Under the pieces are notes generated by a model. That model worked only from the letters and a program-made list of their open reading frames with translations, searched no databases and was not told the origin of the DNA. From Stenotrophomonas rhizophila (lineage in GTDB: Bacteria; Pseudomonadota; Gammaproteobacteria; Xanthomonadales; Xanthomonadaceae), in NCBI RefSeq assembly GCF_001704155.1, contig NZ_CP016294.1, positions 2,787,501 through 2,851,500 of the forward strand: DNA of 64,000 nucleotides, written 5' to 3'. The translations under genes and the position numbers were made by a program. Positions within the stretch are counted from its first letter, which is position 1. Each line of letters opens with the position of its first letter. This document shows, piece by piece, positions 45,258 to 53,887 of this stretch.

Positions 45258-45707
45258 ATGGCTGTGATCGATTCCCCGTTCCCGATTGAACCCACCGCTA
45301 CCGAAGCGCAGGCCGCCATTGCCGAGGAATTCGCGTTCTTCGGCGACTGGTCCGAGCGTTACCAGTACCTGATCGACCTGGGCCGCAAGCTGCCGGTGTT
45401 CCCGGACGCATGGAAAACCGAGGAACACCGCCTGCTGGGTTGCCAGTCGATGGTGTGGATCGTGCCGGAGGGCAACGCCGATACGCTGCGCTTCCATGCG
45501 ATCAGTGATTCGGCGATCGTCTCGGGCCTGATCTACCTGGCGCTGCGGGTGTATTCGGGGCGTTCGGCGGCCGAGATCCTGGCCACCGAGCCGACCTACA
45601 TCCAGGACATCGGGCTGTCGCGGCACCTGTCGCCGACCCGCAGCAACGGGGTGGCGGCGATGCTGGCCTTCATCCGTGAGACCGCCCAGGCGCAGTCCGC
45701 GCCGTGA
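45258..45707 (+). CDS. sufE: Cysteine desulfuration protein SufE
   Basis: Sulfur acceptor for the SufS cysteine desulfurase in Fe-S cluster assembly. It has 149 residues. The core is FFGDWSERYQYLIDLGRKLP, HRLLGCQSMVWI (sulfur-accepting Cys) and IGLSRHLSPTRSNGVAAML. No sufS is adjacent, so it works with a locus elsewhere. Its stop overlaps the GTG start of the MFS gene. Confidence 0.94.
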   Translation: MAVIDSPFPIEPTATEAQAAIAEEFAFFGDWSERYQYLIDLGRKLPVFPDAWKTEEHRLLGCQSMVWIVPEGNADTLRFHAISDSAIVSGLIYLALRVYSGRSAAEILATEPTYIQDIGLSRHLSPTRSNGVAAMLAFIRETAQAQSAP

Positions 45708-46957
45708 GTTCGCCTGCCCCTCCCGAAGCCGCCGAGAGCGCGCTGGGCCTGCTCACGCGGCCGGGTTTTTCGCTGCTGCTGGCGTACCGCATCCTGGCGA
45801 TGCTGTCCTACCAGATCGTGGCGGTCACGGTGGGCTGGCATATCTACGAAGTCACCCGCAACCCGTTCTCGCTGGGACTGGTCGGGCTGGCCGAGGTGCT
45901 GCCGTTCTTCTGCGTGGCGCCGTTCGCCGGTTACCTGGTGGACCACCTGCCACGCCGCCGGCTGGGCATGGTGGCGTGCAGCGGGCTGGTGCTGACGGCG
46001 GTGGTGCTGACGGCAGTGGCCGAGGGCTGGCTGCCGTTCCACGGGGTGTGGCCGATCTACGCGGCGGTGGCGATGACGGGCATGGTCCGGGCGTTCCTGT
46101 CGCCGATCTACAACGCGCTGTTCGCGCGTGTACTGGAACGCCACCAGTTCGCGCGTGGCGCGGGGCTGGGGTCGGTGGTGTTCCAGGCGGGCATGGTGGT
46201 GGGCCCGGCGCTGGGCGGTGGGCTGGTGGCCTGGGGCGGCAAGAGCCTGTCCTACGGGGTGGCGGTGGCGGCGGCGCTGGGCGCGCTGGGCTGCCTGGCC
46301 ATGCTGCGGGTATCCGAGCCGGTGCACACCGGGCCGGCGGCGCCGATCTTCAAGAGCATCGCCGAGGGCGGCCGCTTCGTGCTGGGCAACCGCATCATGG
46401 TGGGCGCGATGGCGCTGGACATGTTTTCGGTGCTGCTGGGCGGCGTGGTGGCGATGCTGCCGGCGTTCCTGCACGAGATCCTGCACCACGGTCCGGAGGG
46501 CCTGGGCATCCTGCGTGCGGCACCGGCGCTGGGCTCGGTGTGCGTGGGACTGTGGCTGGCGCGCCGGCCGCTGCAGCGCCATGCGGGGCGGGTGCTGCTG
46601 TTCGCGGTGGCCGGGTTCGGGTTGTGCGTGATCGGCTTCGGGCTGTCGCACAGTTTCTGGCTGTCGGCAGTGATCCTGCTGTTCTACGGGGCCTTCGACG
46701 GCGTTTCGGTGGTGATCCGTTCGACCATCCTGCAGCTGGCCACGCCGGAAGAAATGCGCGGGCGGGTGTCATCGATCAACGGCATTTTCATCAGCTCGTC
46801 CAACGAGCTGGGCGCGTTCTACGCGGGCACGATGGCCAAGCTGCTGGGCCTGGTCCCGGCAGTGGTGCTGGGTGGGTTCGCGGTATTGAGCGTTGCCGGG
46901 ATCACCGCCTGGAAGAACCCCACCCTGCGCCGGTTGAATCTGCGGGACCTGCAGTGA
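45704..46957 (+). CDS. MFS exporter (EntS-like)
   Basis: Inner-membrane major facilitator of 417 residues with 12 predicted helices. The family resembles EntS-type exporters: ILAMLSYQIVAVTVGWHIYE, GLAEVLPFFCVAPFAGYLVD, LPRRRLG and TPEEMRGRVSSINGIFISSSNELGA (the last split about residues 345-370). The substrate is unknown; EntS exports enterobactin but no siderophore genes are nearby. The GTG start overlaps the sufE stop, indicating one transcript. Confidence 0.88.
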   Translation: MSSPAPPEAAESALGLLTRPGFSLLLAYRILAMLSYQIVAVTVGWHIYEVTRNPFSLGLVGLAEVLPFFCVAPFAGYLVDHLPRRRLGMVACSGLVLTAVVLTAVAEGWLPFHGVWPIYAAVAMTGMVRAFLSPIYNALFARVLERHQFARGAGLGSVVFQAGMVVGPALGGGLVAWGGKSLSYGVAVAAALGALGCLAMLRVSEPVHTGPAAPIFKSIAEGGRFVLGNRIMVGAMALDMFSVLLGGVVAMLPAFLHEILHHGPEGLGILRAAPALGSVCVGLWLARRPLQRHAGRVLLFAVAGFGLCVIGFGLSHSFWLSAVILLFYGAFDGVSVVIRSTILQLATPEEMRGRVSSINGIFISSSNELGAFYAGTMAKLLGLVPAVVLGGFAVLSVAGITAWKNPTLRRLNLRDLQ

Positions 46958-47027
46958 GGTGTGGGCGTGCGTGTGTGACGTAACGTCTGGGTTCCAATGA
47001 TTGGTTAATCCGGGTCTCCGGACGTTA

Positions 47028-47295
47028 CGTAACGGTTCGTAGCCCCGGCCGTTGGCCGGACACCGCGCGCAGCGCGGCCCGAAATTCCGGAGTATGAAAT
47101 GTGATCGGTTACGATCATGCGCCCGGGTGTGCAACCACGATGAAACCGCGTCTCAGGCGTCATGAAACACTGACGGACGTCTTCGGAACGTTTAAATTCC
47201 GGTGGGCGGCTGCGAGCGATAACCGATAGGCTCCGGACGCTTGGGCCGCGCTGCGCGCGGTGTCCGGCCAACGGCCGGGGCTACGAACCGTTACG
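47028..47295. repeat. Perfect 53-bp inverted repeat enclosing 162 bases
   Basis: Left arm 47028-47080 and right arm 47243-47295 are exact reverse complements. Each arm contains a GTAG head and a CCGGCC-GTT-GGCCGG SMAG-like hairpin plus CGCGCGCAGCGCG. The loop holds no gene. It lies between convergent MFS and dksA genes. A related element is at 57104-57290. Confidence 0.9.
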
Positions 47296-47399
47296 GGCCC
47301 ATTGGGATCGGGATCAATCAACCACGGGCCCATTGGGATCGGGATCAATCAACCACGGGCCCATTGGGGTCGGGACCAATCAACCATGGGCCCATCAGG
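47295..47399 (+). repeat. 31-bp tandem repeat, three copies plus a fragment
   Basis: The unit starts GGGCCCATTGGGATCGGGAT and ends CAATCAACCAC. Copies are at 47295-47325, 47326-47356 (identical) and 47357-47387 (three changes), then a GGGCCCATCAGG remnant. A single copy follows the related inverted repeat at 57290-57320. Confidence 0.9.
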
Positions 47400-47413
47400 C
47401 AACCCCGAACAAC

Positions 47414-47441
47414 AAAAAACCCGGCCTTGGCCGGGTTTTTT
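47414..47441. terminator. Bidirectional intrinsic terminator, dksA / MFS
   Basis: AAAAAACCCGGCC-TT-GGCCGGGTTTTTT, symmetrical with A- and T-tracts on both sides. It ends 21 bases beyond the dksA stop and is placed to stop both convergent transcripts. Confidence 0.9.
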
Positions 47442-47462
47442 GATTGGATCCACGACTTGCGA

Positions 47463-48698
47463 TCAGTCGCCCTGCTGCTTCTGCAGGTGCTCCCAACGCT
47501 CCTGGGCATCGATGGTGCGTTCGGCGGTCAGGCGCGCTTCGAGGCGGTCCAGGCCGATTTCTTCGCCGGTGTCGACGCAGAAACCGTAGTCACCGTCTTC
47601 CAGACGCTTGAGCGTGCTGTTGATCTTGCCGATCAGCTTGCGGTAGCGGTCGCGGGTACGCAGTTCCAGCGAGTTCTCGGTCTCGCGGGTGGCGCGCTCG
47701 GCTTCGTCGCCGATGTCACGCACTTCTTCCTGCAGGTTGGCGATGGTCTGCTTGGATTCCTCGACCAGTTCATTGCGCCAGTGCTGCAGGCGCTGGCGGA
47801 AATACTCCAGCTGCAGCGGGCTCATGTACTCCTCTTCCGCGCTCGGCTTGTAGCCGTCGGGCAGGATCGGACGACCGGTGGCTTCGTCAGTCTTGTACTC
47901 GACCACCTTGACCTTGGTGCGCGGGGCCGGGGCGGACGAACGCGCTGCCACGGCAACGGCGACCTTGCCAACCGGACGCGACACGGGCTTGGGGGCGGAT
48001 TCGGATTTCACGGGAGTTTTTGCAGGCGATTTCGAAACGGGCACGGGATTCTTGTTTTGCGGGGCTTTTGGCGCGGGGGCTGCCGCTACCGGCTTCGGCG
48101 CGGGCGCCGGAGCTGGAGCAGGCTTGGCCGCGGCCTTGGCCGGGACAGACTTGGCCGGTGCCGGCGGTGCCGGCTTCGGTGCGGACTTCACTACGGGTGC
48201 TGCAACCGGCTTGGCAGCCGGCTTGGTTGCTGCCGGCTTTGTTGCCGGCTTGGCGGCCTTTGCCGGCTTGGCCGGTGCAGGCTTGGCAACCGCTTTTTTC
48301 GCCGGCGCGGTCTTGGCCGCCGGCGTTACGGATTTCTTGGCCACGGGCTTGCTGGCGGGCGCGGCTCTCTTCACCGGTGCCTGGGCAGCCTTCGGCTGCT
48401 GTGCAGCTTTAGCGACGGGCTTCTTGACCACGGCCTTCTTGGCCACCGGCTTGGTTGCCACCTTCTTCACCGGCGCTTTCACCGGCGACTTGGCGACCAC
48501 CTTCTTGGCGGGGGCTTTCTTGGCCGCCGCTTTCTTCACGGGTGCCGTCCTGGCCGCCGGTTGTTTGGATGCAGGCTTGCCCGCCGGCTTTGCGGCCGGT
48601 TTCTTGGCAACGGTCTTGGCCGCCAACTTCTTAGCAACAGGCTTGGCGGTTTTCTTGGCGGCCTGGACGGCCTTCTTTGCAGTTTTTTTAGCAGCCAC
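47463..48698 (-). CDS. dksA: DksA/TraR-family RNA polymerase-binding protein with long Lys/Ala/Pro-rich N-terminal tail
   Basis: Protein of 411 residues. Residues 1 to about 265 are a low-complexity, strongly basic K/A/P tail resembling histone H1-like proteins. Residues about 285-411 are a DksA domain with coiled coil (GDEAERATRETENSLELRTR) and C-terminal globular part (YGFCVDTGEEIGLDRLEARLT). Relative to E. coli DksA, the coiled-coil tip DPADRA reads DEAERA (Asp74 becomes Glu), and only one of four zinc cysteines remains (Cys374), as in zinc-free alpha-proteobacterial DksA. The GTG start has AAGGAAG upstream. It may be a specialised paralogue; direct effects on transcription and DNA compaction are both possible. 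Confidence 0.85.
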   Translation of the reverse strand: MAAKKTAKKAVQAAKKTAKPVAKKLAAKTVAKKPAAKPAGKPASKQPAARTAPVKKAAAKKAPAKKVVAKSPVKAPVKKVATKPVAKKAVVKKPVAKAAQQPKAAQAPVKRAAPASKPVAKKSVTPAAKTAPAKKAVAKPAPAKPAKAAKPATKPAATKPAAKPVAAPVVKSAPKPAPPAPAKSVPAKAAAKPAPAPAPAPKPVAAAPAPKAPQNKNPVPVSKSPAKTPVKSESAPKPVSRPVGKVAVAVAARSSAPAPRTKVKVVEYKTDEATGRPILPDGYKPSAEEEYMSPLQLEYFRQRLQHWRNELVEESKQTIANLQEEVRDIGDEAERATRETENSLELRTRDRYRKLIGKINSTLKRLEDGDYGFCVDTGEEIGLDRLEARLTAERTIDAQERWEHLQKQQGD

Positions 48699-48969
48699 GA
48701 AACGCTCTTCCTTGGTTTCCCCGGGGCCCGGGAAAGCGGGCCTTTATAGCCTACCCGACCAGCAGCAGCAACCACTCCGCCTACTCCGTTCAGTTGGAGA
48801 ACACAGCGGTGTGTGGCCGTTCCCCCGCCGGGGCGGAACGACCTGCGCAGTTCGGAACCTGACCCGGCGATGGCGCCGGGGCGGCCCCGCCGCGCACCAG
48901 CGCGGACGGGTCCAACACCCCATCCTGCGACAAATGCGGCCTTCATGCCAACTGCTCTAAGATTGGGGG

Positions 48970-49224
48970 GTGATCTCCCACCTGCTCATTGCCCTGTTGC
49001 GCTTCTACAAGCGCTTCATCAGCCCCCTGCTTGGGCCGCGCTGCCGGTTCATGCCGAGCTGTTCTGAATACGCCATGCAAGCCATCGCCATGCATGGCCC
49101 TGCGCGTGGCAGCTGGCTGGCCGCGCGCCGGCTGGGGCGCTGCCACCCCTTCCATCCCGGTGGCGTGGACGAGGTGCCGCCGCGCACCGGCCACGCCGAT
49201 TGCCGCTGCACAGGAAAACACTGA
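48970..49224 (+). CDS. yidD: Membrane protein insertion efficiency factor YidD
   Basis: Small amphipathic inner-membrane-associated protein that assists YidC-dependent insertion. It has 84 residues from a GTG start: [20 protein letters not shown], then [18 protein letters not shown] (conserved CxxxPSCSxYA) and [13 protein letters not shown]. It stands apart from the rnpA/yidC locus where it usually lies. pyrC begins two bases after its stop. Confidence 0.93.
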   Translation: MISHLLIALLRFYKRFISPLLGPRCRFMPSCSEYAMQAIAMHGPARGSWLAARRLGRCHPFHPGGVDEVPPRTGHADCRCTGKH

Positions 49225-49225
49225 A

Positions 49226-50572
49226 ATGCCCTCCACGCTCATCGTCAACGCCCGCATGGTCAACGAAGGCCGCATCTTCGACGGCGACCTGCGCATCGAC
49301 AACGGCCGCATCGCGCAGATCGGAAACGGCCTGCCGCCGCAGGACGGCGATACGGTGGTCGATGCCGCCGGCCGCTGGCTGCTGCCCGGGATGATCGACG
49401 ACCAGGTGCACTTCCGCGAACCCGGCCTTACCCACAAGGGCGACATCGCCACCGAATCGGCGGCCGCGGTGGCCGGCGGCCTGACCAGCTTCATGGACAT
49501 GCCCAACACCAATCCGCCGACGCTCAACGCGGCGGCCCTGCAGGCCAAGTACGACAGTGCCGCCGGTCGCGCGCGCGCCAACTACGGCTTCTACATGGGC
49601 GCAAGCAACGACAACCTGGCCGACATCAAACTGGTGGATCCGAAAACCTCGCCCGGCATCAAGGTGTTCATGGGCGCCTCCACCGGCAACATGCTGGTAG
49701 ACAACCCGGAAACGCTGGACGCGATCTTCAAGTACGCCCCGACGCCGATCATCACGCACTGCGAAGACACCCCGATGATCGACGCCAAGGCGAAGGAATA
49801 CGCCGAAAAGTACGGCGATGCGCTGAGCGCCGAGCAGCACCCGGACATCCGATCGCGCGAGGCCTGCCTGAAGTCGTCGGAGCTGGCGGTGGCGCTGGCG
49901 AAGAAGCACGGCACCCGCCTGCACGTGCTGCACATTTCCACCGCCGATGAGCTGAAGCTGTTCGAGAAGGGCCCGCTGATCCGTGCCGATGGCAGCCGCA
50001 AGCAGATCACCGCCGAAACCTGCATCCACTTCCTGCGCTTTGACCGCACTGATTACGCACGCTTGGGCAACCTGATCAAGTGCAACCCGGCGATCAAGGA
50101 AGTGAGCGACCGCGAGGCGCTGACGCAGGCCGTGGCCGACAACGTGATCGACGTGCTGGCCACCGACCACGCCCCGCACACCTGGGAAGAAAAGCAGAAG
50201 CCTTACGCGCAGGCGCCGTCCGGCCTGCCGCTGGTGCAGTACGCGCTGGTGGCTGCGCTGGAGCTGGTGCATGAAGGCAAGCTGGAGATCACCCAGGTGG
50301 TGCAGAAGTTCGCGCACGCGCCGGCACAGCTGTTCGATGTGAGCCAGCGCGGCTACCTGCGCGAAGGCTACTGGGCCGACCTGGTGCTGGTGGAAGACGT
50401 GCCGTTCACCGTGAAGCGCGAAGACGTGCTGTCCAAGTGCGCGTGGTCGCCGTTTGAGGGCATGACCTTCCGTTCGCGCGTGGCCTCGACCTGGGTCAAC
50501 GGCCAGCTGGCCTGGGATGGCACCCAGCTGGTGGGCGCGCCGAATGGCCAGCGCATGAGCTACGACCGCTGA
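49226..50572 (+). CDS. pyrC: Dihydroorotase (class I)
   Basis: Third step of pyrimidine synthesis: cyclisation of carbamoyl-aspartate. It has 448 residues, amidohydrolase superfamily. The metal site is DDQVHFREPGLTHKGD (HxR), with ITHCEDTP and LHVLHISTADEL histidines and DVLATDHAPHTWEEK (Asp). The length and VHFREPG form mark the larger class I enzyme rather than the 350-residue E. coli PyrC type. The ATG at 49226 is two bases after yidD, and its stop overlaps the next start. Confidence 0.94.
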   Translation: MPSTLIVNARMVNEGRIFDGDLRIDNGRIAQIGNGLPPQDGDTVVDAAGRWLLPGMIDDQVHFREPGLTHKGDIATESAAAVAGGLTSFMDMPNTNPPTLNAAALQAKYDSAAGRARANYGFYMGASNDNLADIKLVDPKTSPGIKVFMGASTGNMLVDNPETLDAIFKYAPTPIITHCEDTPMIDAKAKEYAEKYGDALSAEQHPDIRSREACLKSSELAVALAKKHGTRLHVLHISTADELKLFEKGPLIRADGSRKQITAETCIHFLRFDRTDYARLGNLIKCNPAIKEVSDREALTQAVADNVIDVLATDHAPHTWEEKQKPYAQAPSGLPLVQYALVAALELVHEGKLEITQVVQKFAHAPAQLFDVSQRGYLREGYWADLVLVEDVPFTVKREDVLSKCAWSPFEGMTFRSRVASTWVNGQLAWDGTQLVGAPNGQRMSYDR

Positions 50573-51417
50573 TGCGGGCAACCGTGTTGGGCCTGGGCCT
50601 GCTGGCCCTGGCCCCGGTGGCCGTGATCGGCCTGCTGCCCTCGCCCGCCCAGGCCCAGGCCGACGCGCGCGTGGTGTTCCCGGCCAGCGCGTCGCAGGGT
50701 GCGATGGTGATCGGCAAGGTGCCGGCCGGCAGCGCGGTGCAGTACGCCGGCCGCACGCTGCGGGTGAGCGGTTACGGCAGCGTGGTGTTCGGGATCGGGC
50801 GCGATGAGAAAGGCCCGCTGCAGGTCCAGGTGCAGCGCCCCGATGGCGGCAGCGAAACGGTGAGCATCGCGGTGACCCCGCGTGACTGGCCGGTGGAGCG
50901 CGTCAACGGCGTGCCGCCCAAGACCGTGAACCCGCCGCCGGCGATTGCCGAGCGGATCAAGCGCGAGCAGGCGCAGGTGACCGCAGCGCGGGCGCGCGAT
51001 GACAACCGCGCCGATTTCGCGCAGGCCTTCATCTGGCCGGTGCAGGGTCGCATCAGCGGCCGCTTCGGCAATGCGCGGGTGTACAACGGGCAGCCCGGTT
51101 CCGGGCATTCGGGAATGGATATCGCGGTGCCGACCGGCACCCCGGTGAAGGCGCCGGCCGCTGGCGTGGTGACGTTTGCCGGACCGGATCTGTACCTCAC
51201 CGGCGGCACGTTGCTGCTGGATCACGGGTTCGGGATCAGCTCGAACTTCCTGCACCTGTCGCGGATCGACGTAAAGGTCGGCGACCGCGTCGAGCAGGGC
51301 CAGGTGATTGCCGCGGTCGGCGCGACCGGCCGTGCGACCGGCCCGCACCTGCATTGGGGCATGAACTGGTTCGACACGCGGATCGACCCGCTGCTGGTGC
51401 TGGAACGCGGGAAGTAA
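50572..51417 (+). CDS. M23-family peptidase (LytM domain), periplasmic
   Basis: Protein of 281 residues. A signal peptide (cleavage near AQAQA) is followed by an N-terminal beta domain (about 28-105) and a LytM peptidase domain (about 155-281): GRFGNARVYNGQPGSGHSGMD (zinc His and Asp), HGFGISSNFLHLS and GPHLHWGMNW (HxH). All zinc ligands are present, so it is likely an active cell-wall endopeptidase. The start overlaps the pyrC stop by one base. Confidence 0.92.
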   Translation: MRATVLGLGLLALAPVAVIGLLPSPAQAQADARVVFPASASQGAMVIGKVPAGSAVQYAGRTLRVSGYGSVVFGIGRDEKGPLQVQVQRPDGGSETVSIAVTPRDWPVERVNGVPPKTVNPPPAIAERIKREQAQVTAARARDDNRADFAQAFIWPVQGRISGRFGNARVYNGQPGSGHSGMDIAVPTGTPVKAPAAGVVTFAGPDLYLTGGTLLLDHGFGISSNFLHLSRIDVKVGDRVEQGQVIAAVGATGRATGPHLHWGMNWFDTRIDPLLVLERGK

Positions 51418-51619
51418 CCTGAAACGCGGGAGTGACCGGCTGATGGCCGGTGACCTGATGATGCGAGACGAAGCAACATCCGGTAACGCATGACCTGAAA
51501 CGAAGGCGCCTCTCCGGCACAGGTCATGCGTCCCAGCGCCGATCATCATGGTCGGCAGTCGTTTGGGAACCGACTCTACCGACGGCGCGTCACGCCCCGC
51601 GCCGCCCGCCGACGGCACG

Positions 51620-52327
51620 TCACCCGCGCGCGGCCCACCAGGTGCGCAGCAGCGTGCGCACCGGGGTGGCCTTGAGCTCGCGCCCTTGTGACCACGCCTG
51701 CTGGCGCGCACGCGCGAGTGAGGCATACAGGCGGCGCGGGCGCGGGCCCGCCACGCGGGCCGGCCACTGCCGCACCAGCTGCTGGGCCCAGCGCTGCGTG
51801 GCATCGCCATCGGCCTGCGCCAGCAGCGAACGTGGCACTGCAGCCACACCCGCTTCGTGCAGGCGCTGGGCCAGGGTCTGCAGCACCACCGGGGTGGCCA
51901 CATCGCCGCGCGCCGGGGTAGCGAACATCACCGCTTCCACTGCGGCCACGGCGGCGCCGTAGGCCTGCAGGGCGCGCTGCGCGTGCGCCGGGTCCACGGG
52001 TACGGCGCGTGCTTCGATCAGGTCCGGCAAGGCCGCCGCCAGTTCACCCCACGGTGCGCGCACGGGCTCCAGCACGCGGCCCAGCGGATGGCGCGAACGC
52101 TGCGCGGCCCAGCTGCGCAGCTCCTCGCCCCACCACGCCAGCTTGGCGTCCGCCGGCATTGGGTCGCCGGCGATGTTGAGGATGTCGTCGAATTCCTGCA
52201 GCAGCGCGAACCACGCCACCACCAAGGTGCGCTGGGATTCGGCGATGAACGGTTCTGCCACCTGCCATTCCGGCCAGCGGGTCCGCCATTTGTCGAGGAA
52301 GCTGTCGAGGGCGGTGGAGGTGGTCAT
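51620..52327 (-). CDS. Squalene/phytoene synthase-like protein
   Basis: Protein of 235 residues with the trans-isoprenyl synthase-like helical fold: LVVAWFALLQEFDDILN then AKLAWWGEELRSWAAQRSRHPLG, which matches the phytoene synthase family (WWxEELxxxxxGxxxHPL). The Asp-rich motifs are weak (FDDI present, second DxxxD not evident), so enzyme activity is doubtful. The C-terminus is Arg-rich. The ATG at 52327 is preferred to one 11 codons upstream that lies within a repeat-bearing region. Confidence 0.75.
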   Translation of the reverse strand: MTTSTALDSFLDKWRTRWPEWQVAEPFIAESQRTLVVAWFALLQEFDDILNIAGDPMPADAKLAWWGEELRSWAAQRSRHPLGRVLEPVRAPWGELAAALPDLIEARAVPVDPAHAQRALQAYGAAVAAVEAVMFATPARGDVATPVVLQTLAQRLHEAGVAAVPRSLLAQADGDATQRWAQQLVRQWPARVAGPRPRRLYASLARARQQAWSQGRELKATPVRTLLRTWWAARG

Positions 52328-52349
52328 CAGGGGATTCCTTGGGGAGCGC

Positions 52350-52374
52350 GTATCGACCAACGGTCGATACCTAC
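52350..52374 (-). repeat. SMAG-type repeat
   Basis: GTATCGACC-AAC-GGTCGATAC then CTACC, just upstream of the phytoene synthase-like gene. Confidence 0.8.
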
Positions 52375-52431
52375 CAGTGTTGTATGACGCGCGGTTTGAC
52401 CGGCGTCAGGGTGATGCCCGGCGACCCGTGG

Positions 52432-52454
52432 GCCGGCCAACGGCCGGCGCTACC
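52432..52454 (-). repeat. SMAG-type repeat supplying the stop codon of the HAD gene
   Basis: GCCGGCC-AAC-GGCCGGC then GCTACC. On the minus strand the GTAG head contains the TAG stop (52450-52452) of the phosphatase gene. Confidence 0.8.
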
Positions 52455-53130
52455 GGCGGGCGTCTGGCCAGGCGTCGGCGTGCTGCAGCGCTTCCGGCTG
52501 CTCGATCATGACTTCGGCGCCCCAGGACATCGGGTCGTCGGCGTCCAGGCGGTAGCCCCACAGGGCGGCGACCGAGGCCATGCCGGCGGCGTTGGCGGCG
52601 ACGATGTCGCGCTCGTCATCGCCGACGTAGATGCAGGTGCCCGGGTCGATGCCCATCCGCTCGGCGGCGGCCAGCAGCGGCAGCGGGTGCGGCTTGCGCT
52701 GGGCCAGGGTGTCGCCGCCGATCAGCACCGCGCAGCGGGTTTCCCAGCCCAGCTGCGGCAGGATCAGCCGCGCCAGGTATTCGGGCTTGTTGGTGACGAT
52801 GCCCCAGGCACAGCCTGCGGCCTCCAGCGCGTCGAGCATGCCGGCCACACCATCGAACAGCACCGCGTGCTGGCCGATCAGCGCTTCGTAGCGATCGAGG
52901 AACTCCGGCACCAGCGCATCACGTGCGTCCTGCCCCAGTTCCGGAAACGCCACGGCCACCATCGCTCGCGATCCCTTGGACACCACCGGGCGCAACGCCT
53001 CCAGCGTGATCGGGGCGCGTCCGCGTGCGGCCAGCATCGCGTTGGCGGTGGCCAGCATGTCCGGCGCACTGTCGAGCAGCGTGCCGTCCAGGTCGAACAG
53101 CACCGCCTGCGGAAAACCGGACTCAGCCAC
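52450..53130 (-). CDS. HAD phosphatase, phosphoglycolate phosphatase / MupP type
   Basis: HAD hydrolase of 226 residues. The nucleophile motif is [13 protein letters not shown], followed by motif II ([11 protein letters not shown]) and the Asp motif [11 protein letters not shown]. It is usually annotated Gph. However, in gammaproteobacteria the HAD gene directly after ubiG encodes MupP, the N-acetylmuramic acid 6-phosphate phosphatase of cell-wall recycling, and this gene overlaps ubiG by eight bases. Either activity is possible. The GTG start is inside ubiG's end. Confidence 0.88.
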   Translation of the reverse strand: MAESGFPQAVLFDLDGTLLDSAPDMLATANAMLAARGRAPITLEALRPVVSKGSRAMVAVAFPELGQDARDALVPEFLDRYEALIGQHAVLFDGVAGMLDALEAAGCAWGIVTNKPEYLARLILPQLGWETRCAVLIGGDTLAQRKPHPLPLLAAAERMGIDPGTCIYVGDDERDIVAANAAGMASVAALWGYRLDADDPMSWGAEVMIEQPEALQHADAWPDARR

Positions 53131-53854
53131 GGCCGTCAGCGTCGGGCTTGACCGCGTGGGCCAGGTAGTTGATGTCGGTGCGCGAGCTCAACCGCGCGCG
53201 GTTGCGCCACGGCTCGTAGGCCATGCCGCTGACATCGCGCAGATTGAAATCCGCTTCGCGCAGCCACTTGCCCAGCTCGGCCGGCTTGATGAAATCCTGG
53301 TAATGGTGCGTGCCCTTGGGCAGCAGGCGCGCGATGTATTCGGCCCCTACGATGGCCACGGCGAACGCAGCCGGGGTGCGGTTGACGGTCGACAGGAACA
53401 GCTGGCCGCCCGGCTTGAGCAGGCGGTGGCAGGCGGCGATGATCGCGCCCGGGTCTGGCACGTGTTCCAGCATTTCCATGCAGGTGACCACGTCGAAGCT
53501 GCCCGGCTGTTCGGCGGCGAGGTCTTCGGCGGCCTGCACGCGGTAGTCCACCGTGACGCCCGACTCCAGCCCGTGCAGGCGGGCGACCTTGACCAGCTCC
53601 GGGGCCAGGTCGATGGCGGTCACGTCGGCGCCGGCCTGGGCCAGCGCTTCGCTGAGCAGGCCGCCGCCGCAGCCGATGTCGAGCACGCGCGCACCGCGCA
53701 GCGTGACCCGGTCCGCAACGTACTTCAGGCGCACCGGGTTCAGCGCGTGCAACGGCTTCTGCGGACCGTCAGCGTCCCACCAGCGGTTGGCGAGCGCGGC
53801 GAACTTGTCCAGTTCGGCCTGGTCGAAATTGGTGGAAGCGTGGGGGGCGTTCAT
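53123..53854 (-). CDS. ubiG: Ubiquinone biosynthesis O-methyltransferase UbiG
   Basis: SAM-dependent methyltransferase catalysing both O-methylations of ubiquinone synthesis. It has 243 residues: [22 protein letters not shown] (UbiG N-terminus), [20 protein letters not shown] (SAM motif I) and [14 protein letters not shown]. It sits between the TRZ/ATZ-type hydrolase and the HAD gene on one strand. Confidence 0.95.
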   Translation of the reverse strand: MNAPHASTNFDQAELDKFAALANRWWDADGPQKPLHALNPVRLKYVADRVTLRGARVLDIGCGGGLLSEALAQAGADVTAIDLAPELVKVARLHGLESGVTVDYRVQAAEDLAAEQPGSFDVVTCMEMLEHVPDPGAIIAACHRLLKPGGQLFLSTVNRTPAAFAVAIVGAEYIARLLPKGTHHYQDFIKPAELGKWLREADFNLRDVSGMAYEPWRNRARLSSRTDINYLAHAVKPDADGRG

Positions 53855-53887
53855 GGCTGTCCTTTTCGCGCCTCAGGCGCGTGCATA

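Noticed and set aside
47295..47399. Possible CRISPR array at the 31-bp repeats
   Set aside because: The repeats are directly adjacent with no spacers, and there are no cas genes in the window.
48699..48969. A regulatory RNA in the dksA-yidD gap
   Set aside because: GC-rich hairpins exist but without promoter, T-tract or recognisable family; nothing beyond composition supports it.
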